NCBI GenBank assembly: GCA_963754045.1
Contig: CAVWEN010000001.1
Span: 124,001 to 188,000, forward strand
From: JALZKA01 sp963754045
GTDB lineage: Bacteria > Actinomycetota > Thermoleophilia > Solirubrobacterales > 70-9
Direction: 5' to 3'
DNA: 64,000 nucleotides
This document shows, piece after piece, positions 42,350 to 51,273 of this stretch (position 1 is its first letter; every line of letters begins with the position of its first letter). The translations under genes were made by a program, and so were the position numbers. Below the pieces are notes generated by a model. The model saw only the letters and a program-made list of their open reading frames with translations. It made no database searches and had not been told where the DNA came from.

Positions 42350-42766
42350 GTGCGAAGCGCACCAAAAGCTGCTGGCCTAGCGATGGTGATCGTCTGCGTG
42401 ATCGGCGCATCGCTCGCCAGCGCACACACCACCAGGTACCTCGTCAACATCAACATCGTCGGCGCGGAGCCGAACTTCGCGAATGTTGAGCGCTATACGG
42501 GAATGCTGACTTCGTCGAAAGCCGCCTGCAAACGCCAACGCAAGGTACATCTGTTTCGCGAGGCTCCCGGTGCCGACGTAAAAGTCGCACAAGCGACCAC
42601 GAACAACATCGGCGAGTTCAAGGTCGGAACCCCAGGCGAGAGGCTCGAGAACGGGCTCTATTACGCCAAGGTCAAGGCCAAGACGTTACGTCGGAACCGC
42701 AACCATCGACACGTTTGCCGGGCTGACAACAGGTCAAATCCGATAGAGCACACCGGCAGCACCTGA
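42350..42766 (+). CDS. Small secreted protein, function unknown
   Basis: I chose GTG 42350 (AAGGGGGAAACA upstream), giving a signal peptide (AMVIVCVIGASLASA) and 138 residues. An upstream ATG at 42314 is possible. The mature part is beta-rich (HLFREAPGADVKVAQATTNN, FKVGTPGERLENGLYYAKVK), similar in pattern to transthyretin-like or carboxypeptidase-regulatory domains, but I cannot assign a family. Confidence 0.6.
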   Translation: MRSAPKAAGLAMVIVCVIGASLASAHTTRYLVNINIVGAEPNFANVERYTGMLTSSKAACKRQRKVHLFREAPGADVKVAQATTNNIGEFKVGTPGERLENGLYYAKVKAKTLRRNRNHRHVCRADNRSNPIEHTGST

Positions 42767-42840
42767 TCACGAACTGCGGACCCTCGGAGATAGCGCGACT
42801 CATCGTGCACACCGACGGGTGCGCTGCACCGTTGGCACCT

Positions 42841-42861
42841 TAGGTGCGTATAGAGCACCTA
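42841..42861. promoter_or_regulatory. Inverted repeat TAGGTGC-N7-GCACCTA
   Basis: A perfect 7-bp dyad (42841-42847 and 42855-42861) with GTATAGA as its centre. It lies about 75 bp after the secreted-protein gene and 100 bp before the DUF6812-like gene, so it could be a terminator or an operator. Confidence 0.4.
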
Positions 42862-42949
42862 ACCCGCCAACACCGGTTGCGGGGGCGCGGGGCGGCGAGC
42901 GGCGCTGGCGATCTCGAGCGCGGGCTCAAGGCTCGGCGCGAGCGGTCGA

Positions 42950-42955
42950 TATAAC
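42950..42955 (+). promoter_or_regulatory. -10-like TATAAC before DUF6812-like gene
   Basis: TATAAC lies 6 nt before ATG 42962, with no room for a ribosome binding site, again suggesting a leaderless transcript. Confidence 0.45.
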
Positions 42956-42961
42956 GGTCTG

Positions 42962-43210
42962 ATGGAGACACGAGTCGAACGCGTCGTGCTCGAAACCGAC
43001 CGTAATCGGATCGTCGGCGACCTGACGCTGCCCCGCGAGGGCTACCGCTCCCGCCTGTCCGACTTTCTCAACCGCGGCGATCTCGACTTCATCCCCCTGG
43101 TCAATGCCGAGGTCACCGACCTCAACGCGAATGGCCACGGCACCGTCGAACAGCGCGCCTTCATCGCGGTTGCGCGGTTGCATATCCAACTCGCCCATCC
43201 CGTCCAGTAA
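42962..43210 (+). CDS. DUF6812-like protein
   Basis: 82 residues: METRVERVVLETDRNRIVGD, then LTLPREGYRSRLSDFLNRGD and FIPLVNAEVTDLNANGHG, ending VARLHIQLAHPVQ. The ET-x-RxRIxGxLTLP and GYRSRLSDFLNR patterns are the signature of the family. The fold is a small beta-barrel of unknown role. It probably has a leaderless start. It converges on the CsaA gene. Confidence 0.75.
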   Translation: METRVERVVLETDRNRIVGDLTLPREGYRSRLSDFLNRGDLDFIPLVNAEVTDLNANGHGTVEQRAFIAVARLHIQLAHPVQ

Positions 43211-43224
43211 CTCGGGTTTAGCGG

Positions 43225-43563
43225 TTAGGCGATCCGATCGCCGGGGGCGGCGGGGCGCTCGGGGCGCAGGAGCGCCACGCCGTGCTCGTCGTTGAGCGCT
43301 CCCAAAACCAGCGCCTCGGAGCGGATGGGACCGATCTGCTTCGGCGGGAAGTTGACGACCCCGACGACAAGGCTCCCCTCCAGTTCGTCGCGCCCGTAAT
43401 GGCGAATCTGAGCTGATGAGCGCCGCTCCCCGATCTCGGGGCCGAAGTCGATCCGCAGCTTCCACGCGGGGTTGCGCGCCTCGGGAAAGTCCTCGACCGA
43501 GACGACGCGCCCGACCCGAATGTCGACCGCGGTGAACTGCTCCCAGCTGATCTCGTCGGTCAT
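43225..43563 (-). CDS. csaA: CsaA-type tRNA-binding-domain protein
   Basis: 112 residues, the usual length for CsaA. The sequence begins SWEQFTAVDIRVGRVVSVED, the tRNA-binding OB-fold signature (FxxVDIRVGRV), and continues EARNPAWKLRIDFG and LVVGVVNFPPKQIGPIRSEAL. CsaA is an export-related chaperone in Bacillus. Its role here is inferred by family only. It starts 3 bp after the alcohol dehydrogenase stop codon, so the two are probably one operon. Confidence 0.9.
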   Translation of the reverse strand: MTDEISWEQFTAVDIRVGRVVSVEDFPEARNPAWKLRIDFGPEIGERRSSAQIRHYGRDELEGSLVVGVVNFPPKQIGPIRSEALVLGALNDEHGVALLRPERPAAPGDRIA

Positions 43564-43566
43564 CGC

Positions 43567-44601
43567 CTAGGGAGTGAGGACGATCTTGAGCGCCTCGCGG
43601 CGGTCGTACACCTCGTAGGCCTCGGCCGCGTCGTCGAGCGGCATGTGGTGGGTCACCAGCGGGCTGGGGTCCAAGCGCCCGTCGGTGAGCGCCTCGAGCA
43701 CCGGATCCACCTGCTTCATCACGTTTGCGTGTCCCGTCTTCAGGGTGAGTGCCTTGATCCACACGATTCCCATGTGGACCTCCATACGCTCGGCGTAGAC
43801 GCCGGTAGCTGAGACCGTGCCGCACTTACGGGTCATCCGACAGGCCATGTCAAGGGCGTCGGGGTGGCCGACCGCGTCGATAGTCGCGTCCACGCCCCTT
43901 CCCTCGGTGGCGGCCTTCACCGCTCCACGCGGGTCCTCCTCGGTCAGGTGCACAGGCTCGGCGCCGAATGAGCGGGCCATATCGAGCCGCTCGGCGACCG
44001 TGTCAACCGCGATCACCTTCCCTGCGCCGGCCGCGAACGCAGCCTGCACGGCACAGAGTCCAACCGGGCCCAGGCCGAGCACGGCGACGGCGTCTCCGTC
44101 CCCAACGCCCGTCTCGGCGACCGCGTGGAAGCCGGTGCCCATCACGTCGCCGGCGAATAGGGCGACGTCGTCGGTCATCCCCTCGGGAATCTTGCGTAGC
44201 GTCAGGTCGGCGGTCGGTACGAGCAAAAACTCGGCCTGCGCTCCCTGCAGCTCGCCGAGCAGCTTGCCGTGGCCGAAAACGCGCCCGTTGTCGCACTTGT
44301 GGAAGTCGCCGCGCGCGCAGAAGAAGCACTCGCCGCAGGCCGTGCAGTACGTACCGAGGACGCGGTCGCCAACGCCGACACGCGTGACCGCGTCGCCCGC
44401 AGCGACGACCGTACCGACGTATTCGTGGCCGATCGTGAAGCCCTCCTCGATCGCCACGCGCCCGTGATAGATGTGGAGGTCGGACCCGCAGACGCCGCTG
44501 GCCTCGACCCTGATGACAACTTCATCGGGCGCACCGAGCTCGGGCTCGGGCCGCTCCTCCACCCGGACCTCGCCAGGCGCTTGAAAGGTGACTGCGCGCA
44601 T
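43567..44601 (-). CDS. Zinc-dependent alcohol/formaldehyde dehydrogenase family protein
   Basis: ATG 44601 gives 344 residues. Catalytic zinc ligands are in SGVCGSDLHIYHG and IGHEYVG. The structural zinc cysteines are in CTACGECFFCARGDFHKC. The Rossmann motif is VLGLGPVGLCAVQ. It is closest in layout to zinc MDR enzymes of the formaldehyde dehydrogenase/threonine dehydrogenase type; the substrate is unknown. csaA follows downstream. Divergent from the SRPBCC gene with 25 bp between starts. Confidence 0.86.
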   Translation of the reverse strand: MRAVTFQAPGEVRVEERPEPELGAPDEVVIRVEASGVCGSDLHIYHGRVAIEEGFTIGHEYVGTVVAAGDAVTRVGVGDRVLGTYCTACGECFFCARGDFHKCDNGRVFGHGKLLGELQGAQAEFLLVPTADLTLRKIPEGMTDDVALFAGDVMGTGFHAVAETGVGDGDAVAVLGLGPVGLCAVQAAFAAGAGKVIAVDTVAERLDMARSFGAEPVHLTEEDPRGAVKAATEGRGVDATIDAVGHPDALDMACRMTRKCGTVSATGVYAERMEVHMGIVWIKALTLKTGHANVMKQVDPVLEALTDGRLDPSPLVTHHMPLDDAAEAYEVYDRREALKIVLTP

Positions 44602-44626
44602 GCCGCCGGACTCTATTGTCCGCAGG

Positions 44627-45031
44627 GTGAGCATTCACGTTGAGGTCGACACGTCCGCACCGCCGAAGGTGGTCTGGGAGCTCTATGCCCAGCCTCGAAG
44701 GTGGTCGGAGTGGGCGCCCCACGTCCGGAGCCCGCGCGGCCTCGGCGAGCCCGAGATCGACCCTGGCGCTCGCGGCTTCGTGTTTCTCGCAGGCCTGGCG
44801 CCCGTGCCGGTCGAGATCACCTCGAAGCGCCCTGACGAAGAGTGGATCTGGCGAGTGGGGATCTTCGAGTTCGCGCATACGGTGGTGGCGCGTAATGGAG
44901 GCGGCTCGCGGATCGGGCTGTCGATCACCGCGCCTGCCCCGGCCGAGCTCGCGGCGCGCGTGGCATACGCGCCGCTCGCCAGAGCGCTCTTGCACAACCT
45001 CTCGCGCGTTGCCGAACGCGCGGCCGGGTAG
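44627..45031 (+). CDS. SRPBCC / polyketide cyclase-like protein
   Basis: 134 residues from GTG 44627 (VSIHVEVDTSAPPKVVWELY, the usual START-like beginning). PRRWSEWAPHVRS and GIFEFAHTVVARNGGGSRIG fit the helix-grip fold that binds a hydrophobic ligand. The start was chosen to avoid overlap with the divergent alcohol dehydrogenase. Ligand unknown. Confidence 0.75.
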   Translation: MSIHVEVDTSAPPKVVWELYAQPRRWSEWAPHVRSPRGLGEPEIDPGARGFVFLAGLAPVPVEITSKRPDEEWIWRVGIFEFAHTVVARNGGGSRIGLSITAPAPAELAARVAYAPLARALLHNLSRVAERAAG

Positions 45032-45067
45032 AACATCCGTACCTATTCACCACGAGGGGACCGATCA

Positions 45068-45925
45068 ATGGCAGCGCAAGACGTATCGAAAACGGTCCTG
45101 ATCACCGGCTGCTCGTCGGGGATCGGGAACGAGACGGCGAGACACCTCGCGAGCAAGGGGATGACGGTTTACGCGACCGCACGCAAGCTCGAGTCGATCG
45201 CCGATCTGGCCGCGGCAGGTTGCAAGACGCTCGCGCTCGACGTCACCGACGAGGCATCGATGGTCGCTGCCGTCGATGCGGTGGTCGAGGCAGAGGGCGC
45301 AATCGGGTCGCTCATCAACAACGCCGGCTACAGCCAGTCGGGTGCGCTGGAGAGCCTCTCCCTCGACTCGGTGCGCCGCCAGTTCGAGACCAACGTCTTC
45401 GGCCTGATCCGGATGTGCCAGCTGGCGCTGCCGGGCATGCGCGAGCAGGGCTGGGGCCGGATCGTGAACATCGGTTCGATGGGCGGCAAGCTCACCTTCC
45501 CCGGCGGCGGCGTCTACCACGCCACCAAGCACTCGCTCGAAGCTCTCTCCGACGCGCTTCGCTTCGAGGTAGCCGGCTTTGGAGTGGGCGTCGTATTGAT
45601 TCAGCCGGGGCTCATCACCACCTCTTTCGGCGACACCGCCGCCAGCTCCGTGGCAACCGGTGCCCCGGATGAGGGGCCCTACGGCAAGTTCAACGCAACC
45701 GTCGCCAAGGCCACGGCCGAGGTCTACAAGGGACCGATGGCGAAGCTCGGGGGCGGCCCGGACGCCGTTGCGAAGGTGGTTGAGAAGGCCATCACCGCGC
45801 GCAATCCGAAGCCTCGATACAAGGTCACGGCATCCGCTCGACTGGCGATGGGCCAGCGCGCGCTCGTGTCCGATCGGATCTGGGATCGGGCGATGCGCGC
45901 CCAGTTTCCGCGACCCGGCGCCTGA
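45068..45925 (+). CDS. Short-chain dehydrogenase/reductase
   Basis: 285 residues with GAGGGGACC upstream. TGCSSGIG (13-20), NNAG (85-88), S137, and Y150-x3-K154 form a complete SDR active site. The N-terminal ARKLES segment after beta-2 favours NADP. The family resembles retinol/17-beta-hydroxysteroid dehydrogenase-like SDRs (GALESLSLDSVRRQFETNVF). Substrate unknown. Confidence 0.88.
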   Translation: MAAQDVSKTVLITGCSSGIGNETARHLASKGMTVYATARKLESIADLAAAGCKTLALDVTDEASMVAAVDAVVEAEGAIGSLINNAGYSQSGALESLSLDSVRRQFETNVFGLIRMCQLALPGMREQGWGRIVNIGSMGGKLTFPGGGVYHATKHSLEALSDALRFEVAGFGVGVVLIQPGLITTSFGDTAASSVATGAPDEGPYGKFNATVAKATAEVYKGPMAKLGGGPDAVAKVVEKAITARNPKPRYKVTASARLAMGQRALVSDRIWDRAMRAQFPRPGA

Positions 45926-46021
45926 CCAACGACAGGTTTTCACAAGCTTTGCGCCTCGTCCGTTGCAGGCGCCGAGCGGTGCGCCTGTACCGCCGCGTCA
46001 TTTGGTTAGGTGGCCAGCACG

Positions 46022-47695
46022 ATGCGACTCGGCAATCAGAGAGGCAAGCTGCCCGAGTGGGCGCTGGGAGCAACCTTGGCTCTCGCGACGGCGACACTGG
46101 TCGCCGGCTGCGGAGCCGACGGCGAGGAGGAGTCCGGGCCGAGCGCGATCACGATCTCGCAGTCGGCTGCACCTGACTCGCTCGATCCGGCGATGACCTT
46201 CAGCGTCAACGTCTGGGAGGCGGAGTGGCTCGTCTACACCCCGCTGCTGACCTATCGCCACGAGGAGGGCGAGGCGGGCTCGGAGCTGATTCCGGGGGTG
46301 GCCGACAAGCTGCCCGAGGTCTCCGACGATGGGCTCACCTACACGCTGACGATGCGCGACGACCTGACCTATTCGGACGGCACGCCCGCCGTTGCGAGCG
46401 ACTTCGAGCACACGCTCAAACGGGTCTTCGTCCTCCAGTCACCGGGCACCTCGTTCTTCGAGGGCATCGATGGGGTCGAGGAGTTCCTCGAGGCCGACGA
46501 TCCCCAAGCTGACATCAGCGGGATCGAGGCCGATGACGAGACGGGTGTGATCACGATCGAGCTGACCGCGGTCGACCCCTCCTTCGCGAACCTGCTGGCG
46601 ATGAATTTCGTCGGCCTCGTGCCCAGCGATACCCCATTCGAGGAGCAGAGTCGCAAGCCGCCGCCCGGGATCGGCGCCTACGAGATCACTTCCACCGTGC
46701 CGAACCGCGAGTTCACGCTCGAGCGAGTCGAAGGCTTCGGCGAACTGGATATCACCGACGTCCCCGAGGGCAGCATCGAGACGATCACGACCAAGATCGT
46801 TGGCAACGCGTCCCGCCAGGCTCAGGACGTGCTCGACGGCGAGCTGGACTACATGCAGGACCCGCCCCCTGCAGACCTTCTGCCGACGGTCGAGGCCGAC
46901 GCCGCGGACCGCTACGAGGATCACCCGACGATCTCCACCTACTACTTCTTCCTCAACACCGAGGCCGAGCCGTTCGACGACCCCAGAGTGCGCGAAGCCG
47001 TCAATATCGGGCTCGACCGCCCCGCACTGGCTCGGCTCTACGGCGGGCTGCTCGCTCCCGGCTGCGCCTTCATCCCGCCCGGGATGCCGGGCTACGACGA
47101 GGCGCTCGACACAACCGAGTGCCCCTGGGGCGACCCGAACGCGGCCGGCGACGTGAAGGCGGCCCAGGAGCTGATCGAGGCGGCCGGCGCCGAGGGTGAG
47201 CCGGTTCAGGTCTGGGCGCCAACCGACGACCCGAGTCCCAAGGTCGCGACCGCCGTCGCCGACCAGCTCAGTGAAATCGGCCTCGACGCCAAGCCCAACG
47301 TGGTCGGCGGCGCGACCTACTTCGGCACGGTCGGCAACGAGAAGACCGAGGCACAGGTTGGATTCGTCTCCTACTTCCAGGATTACCCGCACCCGCTCTC
47401 ATTCTTCGGCCCGGTCTTCGGCGGCGGCTCGATCACCCCGCGAAACAACGCGAACCTCTCGAACGTGGACGACGAGTTCGTCAACTCTGAGATCGAGCGG
47501 CTCACCGGCGAGCCGGATCTGACGGCAGTCGCCGGCGAGTGGTCGGAACTCGACCGCCACGTGATCGAGAATGCCTATATCGCGCCGTACGGACACCGGC
47601 GCCTGACCACCTTCTTCTCGGAGCGCATGAATCCTGAGGCGGCGATCTTCCATCCAAACTACGGCAACGACTACTCGAGCTGGGAGCTCGAGTAG
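46022..47695 (+). CDS. ABC transporter substrate-binding lipoprotein (oligopeptide type)
   Basis: I chose ATG 46022; GTG 46010 is an alternative. 557 residues. The lipobox is TLVAGC (C30). ITISQSAAPDSLDPAMTFSV and TYTLTMRDDLTYSDGTPAVA are hallmarks of SBP family 5 (peptide/nickel-binding). It collects peptides or related ligands outside the membrane and delivers them to the permeases encoded next. First gene of a four-gene operon. Confidence 0.92.
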   Translation: MRLGNQRGKLPEWALGATLALATATLVAGCGADGEEESGPSAITISQSAAPDSLDPAMTFSVNVWEAEWLVYTPLLTYRHEEGEAGSELIPGVADKLPEVSDDGLTYTLTMRDDLTYSDGTPAVASDFEHTLKRVFVLQSPGTSFFEGIDGVEEFLEADDPQADISGIEADDETGVITIELTAVDPSFANLLAMNFVGLVPSDTPFEEQSRKPPPGIGAYEITSTVPNREFTLERVEGFGELDITDVPEGSIETITTKIVGNASRQAQDVLDGELDYMQDPPPADLLPTVEADAADRYEDHPTISTYYFFLNTEAEPFDDPRVREAVNIGLDRPALARLYGGLLAPGCAFIPPGMPGYDEALDTTECPWGDPNAAGDVKAAQELIEAAGAEGEPVQVWAPTDDPSPKVATAVADQLSEIGLDAKPNVVGGATYFGTVGNEKTEAQVGFVSYFQDYPHPLSFFGPVFGGGSITPRNNANLSNVDDEFVNSEIERLTGEPDLTAVAGEWSELDRHVIENAYIAPYGHRRLTTFFSERMNPEAAIFHPNYGNDYSSWELE

Positions 47696-47702
47696 GGACC
47701 CC

Positions 47703-48668
47703 GTGGGCTCCGGCCCACTGCGGATCGCCGCTGCACGGCTGCGCGGGGACCGGTGGGCGCTGGCGTTCGCGCTCCTCTTCGTCCTCCTTGTCCTCAGCAC
47801 TCTCGCGGCGCCGCTGTGGTCCGAGCACGTCGCGCATCGGTCGCCGAGCGACACGGCGCGCTCGGACGAGACGGTCCAGACGGGCAACGGCGAGAAGCTG
47901 ATCGTCAGCCTCAAGGGCCGGCCGATCGGGCCCACCTGGAGAGGCGAGTACTTCCTCGGCGCCGACCCGACCGGCCGCGACGTGATGGTCCGCCTCCTCT
48001 ACGGCGGCCGCAACTCGCTGCTGATTGGGCTCGGGGCAGCGCTCGTGACCGTGCTGCTCGGCACGATGATCGGGCTTGTCGCCGGTTACGCCGGGGGCCG
48101 CATCGACGCAATCGCCCGGGGGGCACTCGACGCAGTCTGGGCTTTCCCGGCGATCCTGCTGGGGATCGCGCTCGGAACCGCACTCTCGATCGGGGGCATC
48201 TCGGTGGGACCGATCGAGCTCGAGCCCGGCTCGCTGGCGATCCCGATTGGCGTGATCGCGATCGCCTACGTCCCCTATCTCGCCCGGCCTGTGCGCGCCG
48301 AGGTGACCTCGCTGCGGACCCGGGCCTTCGTCGACTCGGCGCGGGTCATCGGCATGGGGCCGATCCGGGTGATGCGCAGCGAGATCCTCCCGAACATCGC
48401 CTCGACGCTGGTGATCTTCGTCCCGATCCTTGCGGCCAACGCGATCCTGCTCGAGGCCGCGCTGTCGTTCCTCGGCGCCGGCGTACAGGAGCCCGACACC
48501 TCGTGGGGGACGATGATCTCCGAAGGAGTGGATCGGATCATCACCGCGCCCCACCTCGCGGTCGCGCCCGGGCTGATGCTGCTGGCGACCGTGCTCGCGC
48601 TGAACGTGATGGGCGAGGGTGTTAGGGACGCGCTCGATCCGCGCCGCCGAAAGCCGGTGGAGCGCTGA
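47703..48668 (+). CDS. ABC transporter permease (DppC/OppC type)
   Basis: 321 residues from GTG 47703, 7 bp after the binding-protein stop. It has the OppC-type N-terminal domain (FLGADPTGRDVMVRLLYGGR) and the EAA loop VDSARVIGMGPIRVMRSEIL, with six probable helices. An extended hydrophilic insertion lies between helix 1 and FLGADPTG. Its TGA overlaps the ATG of the next permease by one base. Confidence 0.92.
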   Translation: MGSGPLRIAAARLRGDRWALAFALLFVLLVLSTLAAPLWSEHVAHRSPSDTARSDETVQTGNGEKLIVSLKGRPIGPTWRGEYFLGADPTGRDVMVRLLYGGRNSLLIGLGAALVTVLLGTMIGLVAGYAGGRIDAIARGALDAVWAFPAILLGIALGTALSIGGISVGPIELEPGSLAIPIGVIAIAYVPYLARPVRAEVTSLRTRAFVDSARVIGMGPIRVMRSEILPNIASTLVIFVPILAANAILLEAALSFLGAGVQEPDTSWGTMISEGVDRIITAPHLAVAPGLMLLATVLALNVMGEGVRDALDPRRRKPVER

Positions 48669-49627
48669 TGGCGCGGTTTGCGATCGGCCGGCTCGCCTCG
48701 ATGATCCTCGTGCTGTTCGCCATCTCGATCGCGACCTTCGCGATCTTCAACGTCATCCCGAACGGGGACCCCGCCGCGCGGATGGCGGGCAGGGAGGCAA
48801 GCGATGCGGAGATCGAGATCATTCGCGAAGAGTGGGGCTTCGACGAGCCGGTTTACGCCCAGTACGCGACCGCGATGGGCAAGGTCGTCACCGGCGACGT
48901 CGAGTCCTACTTCACCGACTCGAACGTGTACGACGAAATCGGCCGCGGGCTACCGAGGACTCTCTCGCTCGCGTTCGGCGCCGCCGTGCTGTGGATGGTG
49001 CTCGGAGTCGGCCTCGGCGTGCTCGGCGCGCTGCGGGCCGGGCGCACCACGGACCGGGTGCTGGGGGCACTCGCCCTGGTCGGGCTCTCGATGCCGGCGT
49101 TCTGGCTCGGAGCGCTGCTCAGTCACTACCTGGGATTCAAGGCGAACCTGTTCCCGAACGGCGGCTACGTGGGGTTCTTCGACAACCCCGCCGATTGGCT
49201 CTGGCACCTCGTTTTGCCGTGGGCGACACTGTCGCTTCTGTTCGTGGGCGTCTACTCGCGCGTTGTGCGCGCCAGCGTCCTCGATGCTGCCGGGCAGGAC
49301 TACGTTCGGGCCGCTCGGGCGAAGGGCATTACGGAGCGGCGCGTCGTCACCCGGCACGTCCTGCGCACGAGCCTGACGGGGGTGGTCGCGCTGTGGGGCC
49401 TCGACGTGGGCGCGGTGCTCGGCGGAGGCGCGATCCTGACCGAGACTGTGTTCGACCTCGGCGGGGTCGGCCAATACGCGGCGCAGTCGATCGACGACCT
49501 CGACCAGCCGGCCGTCCTCGTGGTAACGCTGCTCGCCGCGTTCTTCATCGTCGCGTTCAACGCGCTCACCGATATCGCCCAGGCAAAGCTCGACCCACGG
49601 GTTCGCGGCGAGGAGGGACCGGCGTGA
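48668..49627 (+). CDS. ABC transporter permease (DppB/OppB type)
   Basis: 319 residues. The OppB-type N-terminus (MARFAIGRLASMILVLFAIS), REEWGFDEPVYAQY and the EAA loop DYVRAARAKGITERRVVTRH are present, with six probable helices. The order C-type before B-type is the reverse of the usual dpp/opp order. Its stop overlaps the start of the ATPase gene (GTGA). Confidence 0.92.
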   Translation: MARFAIGRLASMILVLFAISIATFAIFNVIPNGDPAARMAGREASDAEIEIIREEWGFDEPVYAQYATAMGKVVTGDVESYFTDSNVYDEIGRGLPRTLSLAFGAAVLWMVLGVGLGVLGALRAGRTTDRVLGALALVGLSMPAFWLGALLSHYLGFKANLFPNGGYVGFFDNPADWLWHLVLPWATLSLLFVGVYSRVVRASVLDAAGQDYVRAARAKGITERRVVTRHVLRTSLTGVVALWGLDVGAVLGGGAILTETVFDLGGVGQYAAQSIDDLDQPAVLVVTLLAAFFIVAFNALTDIAQAKLDPRVRGEEGPA

Positions 49628-51273
49628 GCGGCAAGGCGCTCCTGAGCGTCCGCGGCCTCGATGTCGTCCTGCGCGGAGAGCGTGGCGACGTGCACGCGGT
49701 TCGAGACATGTCATTCGAGCTCGCTCGCGGCGAGGTGCTGGCGATCATCGGCGCATCGGGCGCGGGCAAGAGCATGACCGCGAGCGCGATCGCCGGGCTC
49801 GCGCCACCGACCGCGAGGGTCGCCGGAACGGCGGCGTTCGATGGGATCGACCTACTGGACGCGGCACCGGCGGCGCTGCGGAGCGTGCGGGGCAGCCAAA
49901 TCGCGTTCGCGTTCCAGGACGCCCCGGGAGCGCTCAACCCGGTGATGAGGATCGGCGCCCAGATCGCCGAGCAGCTCGGCGCCCACGGCTCGCCGCTACG
50001 CGGTCACGGCGAGCAGGTGCTCGAGCTGCTGCGCAGTGCCGGCGTGGAAGACGCGGCGCGGGTCGCCCGCGCGTTCCCGCACGAACTCTCCGGCGGGCTC
50101 GCACAACGGGCGCAAATTGCGATGGCCGTGGCGCTGGGGCCGGAGCTGCTGATCGCCGACGAGCCCACCAGCGCCCTCGACGTGAGCGTGCAGGCGGAGA
50201 TCCTCGGACTGCTCCGCTCACTTAACGAAGAGCGGGGCATGGCGATCCTGCTGATCACCCACGACCCCGAGATCGTCGCGGAGTTGGCCACTCGGGTGCT
50301 CGTGATCGACGGGGGCGAGTTGGTGGAGGAAGGGTCCACGGGGCGCATCCTGAGCGCCCCGAGCCACCCGAGCACCCGGGACCTCCTCACGGGCGTCGCC
50401 CCGCCCCGCCCCCCGCGAACGTCGCTCGCGGGGGGGCATAGTGCCCACTCAGCAACGTCCCGTGAGGGGGAGCGGGAGCCGTTGCTCGAGGTCGAGGGGT
50501 TGGTCAAGCGGTTTCGGGGGCGCCGTTCGTGGCGAGGTGGCGCCGAGGGTGTCACCGCGGTTGATGGTGTCTCGTTTTCGGTCGCGCCAGGTGAGACGTT
50601 CGCAGTGGTGGGCGAGTCGGGCTCGGGCAAGACGACCCTCGCGCGCTCGATCGTCGGCCTGGAGCACGGAGAAGCCGGTTCGATCGCCTACGACGGAAGC
50701 GCGTTACGGCCGCTCGGCAACGCTCGTCGCGGCTTCGATGCGCCGCAGATGGTCTTCCAGGACGCGGCCGGAGCGCTCAATCCGCGCAAGACCGTCGCAC
50801 AGATCGTGGGTGACCCCCTGATCGTCCGCGGCGAGCGCGCGGCCGCCTCCCTGGTCAACGACCTGCTCGAACGGGTGGGCCTTGAGCCGGCGCATGCCGG
50901 GCGCTTCCCGCACGAGCTCTCGGGCGGGCAGCGCCAGCGGGTCGGAATCGCCCGGGCCCTGTCGGTCCGCCCACGGCTGATCGTCGCTGACGAGCCCGTT
51001 TCGGCGCTGGACGCGGCTGTCCAGGCCCAGGTGATGGCACTGCTGGACGAGCTTCGCGATCAGCTCGGCCTGGCGTGCGTACTGATCGCTCACGACCTAG
51101 GCCTGGTGCGCCGCAGCGCCGACCGGGTGGCGGTGATGCAAGCCGGCAGGTTCGTCGAGGTGGGAGCCGCGAGCGACGTACTTGCACGCCCGAGCCATCC
51201 GTACACGCATGCGCTGCTCGCTGCCGAGCCGCGGCGTGCGGCCGAACTGATCGCAGGCCCTACGGCGAGCTGA
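49624..51273 (+). CDS. ABC transporter ATP-binding protein, fused DppD-DppF type
   Basis: 549 residues from GTG 49624, overlapping the permease stop by 4 bp. It has two complete nucleotide-binding domains. NBD1: Walker A GASGAGKS (43-50), signature LSGGLAQR (155-162), Walker B LLIADEPTSALD. NBD2: Walker A GESGSGKT (330-337), signature LSGGQRQR, Walker B LIVADEPVSALD. NBD1's signature reads LAQR rather than the more usual QRQR or MRQR. The linker (about 255-285) is Pro/Ser-rich. The fusion completes the importer. Confidence 0.93.
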   Translation: MSGKALLSVRGLDVVLRGERGDVHAVRDMSFELARGEVLAIIGASGAGKSMTASAIAGLAPPTARVAGTAAFDGIDLLDAAPAALRSVRGSQIAFAFQDAPGALNPVMRIGAQIAEQLGAHGSPLRGHGEQVLELLRSAGVEDAARVARAFPHELSGGLAQRAQIAMAVALGPELLIADEPTSALDVSVQAEILGLLRSLNEERGMAILLITHDPEIVAELATRVLVIDGGELVEEGSTGRILSAPSHPSTRDLLTGVAPPRPPRTSLAGGHSAHSATSREGEREPLLEVEGLVKRFRGRRSWRGGAEGVTAVDGVSFSVAPGETFAVVGESGSGKTTLARSIVGLEHGEAGSIAYDGSALRPLGNARRGFDAPQMVFQDAAGALNPRKTVAQIVGDPLIVRGERAAASLVNDLLERVGLEPAHAGRFPHELSGGQRQRVGIARALSVRPRLIVADEPVSALDAAVQAQVMALLDELRDQLGLACVLIAHDLGLVRRSADRVAVMQAGRFVEVGAASDVLARPSHPYTHALLAAEPRRAAELIAGPTAS

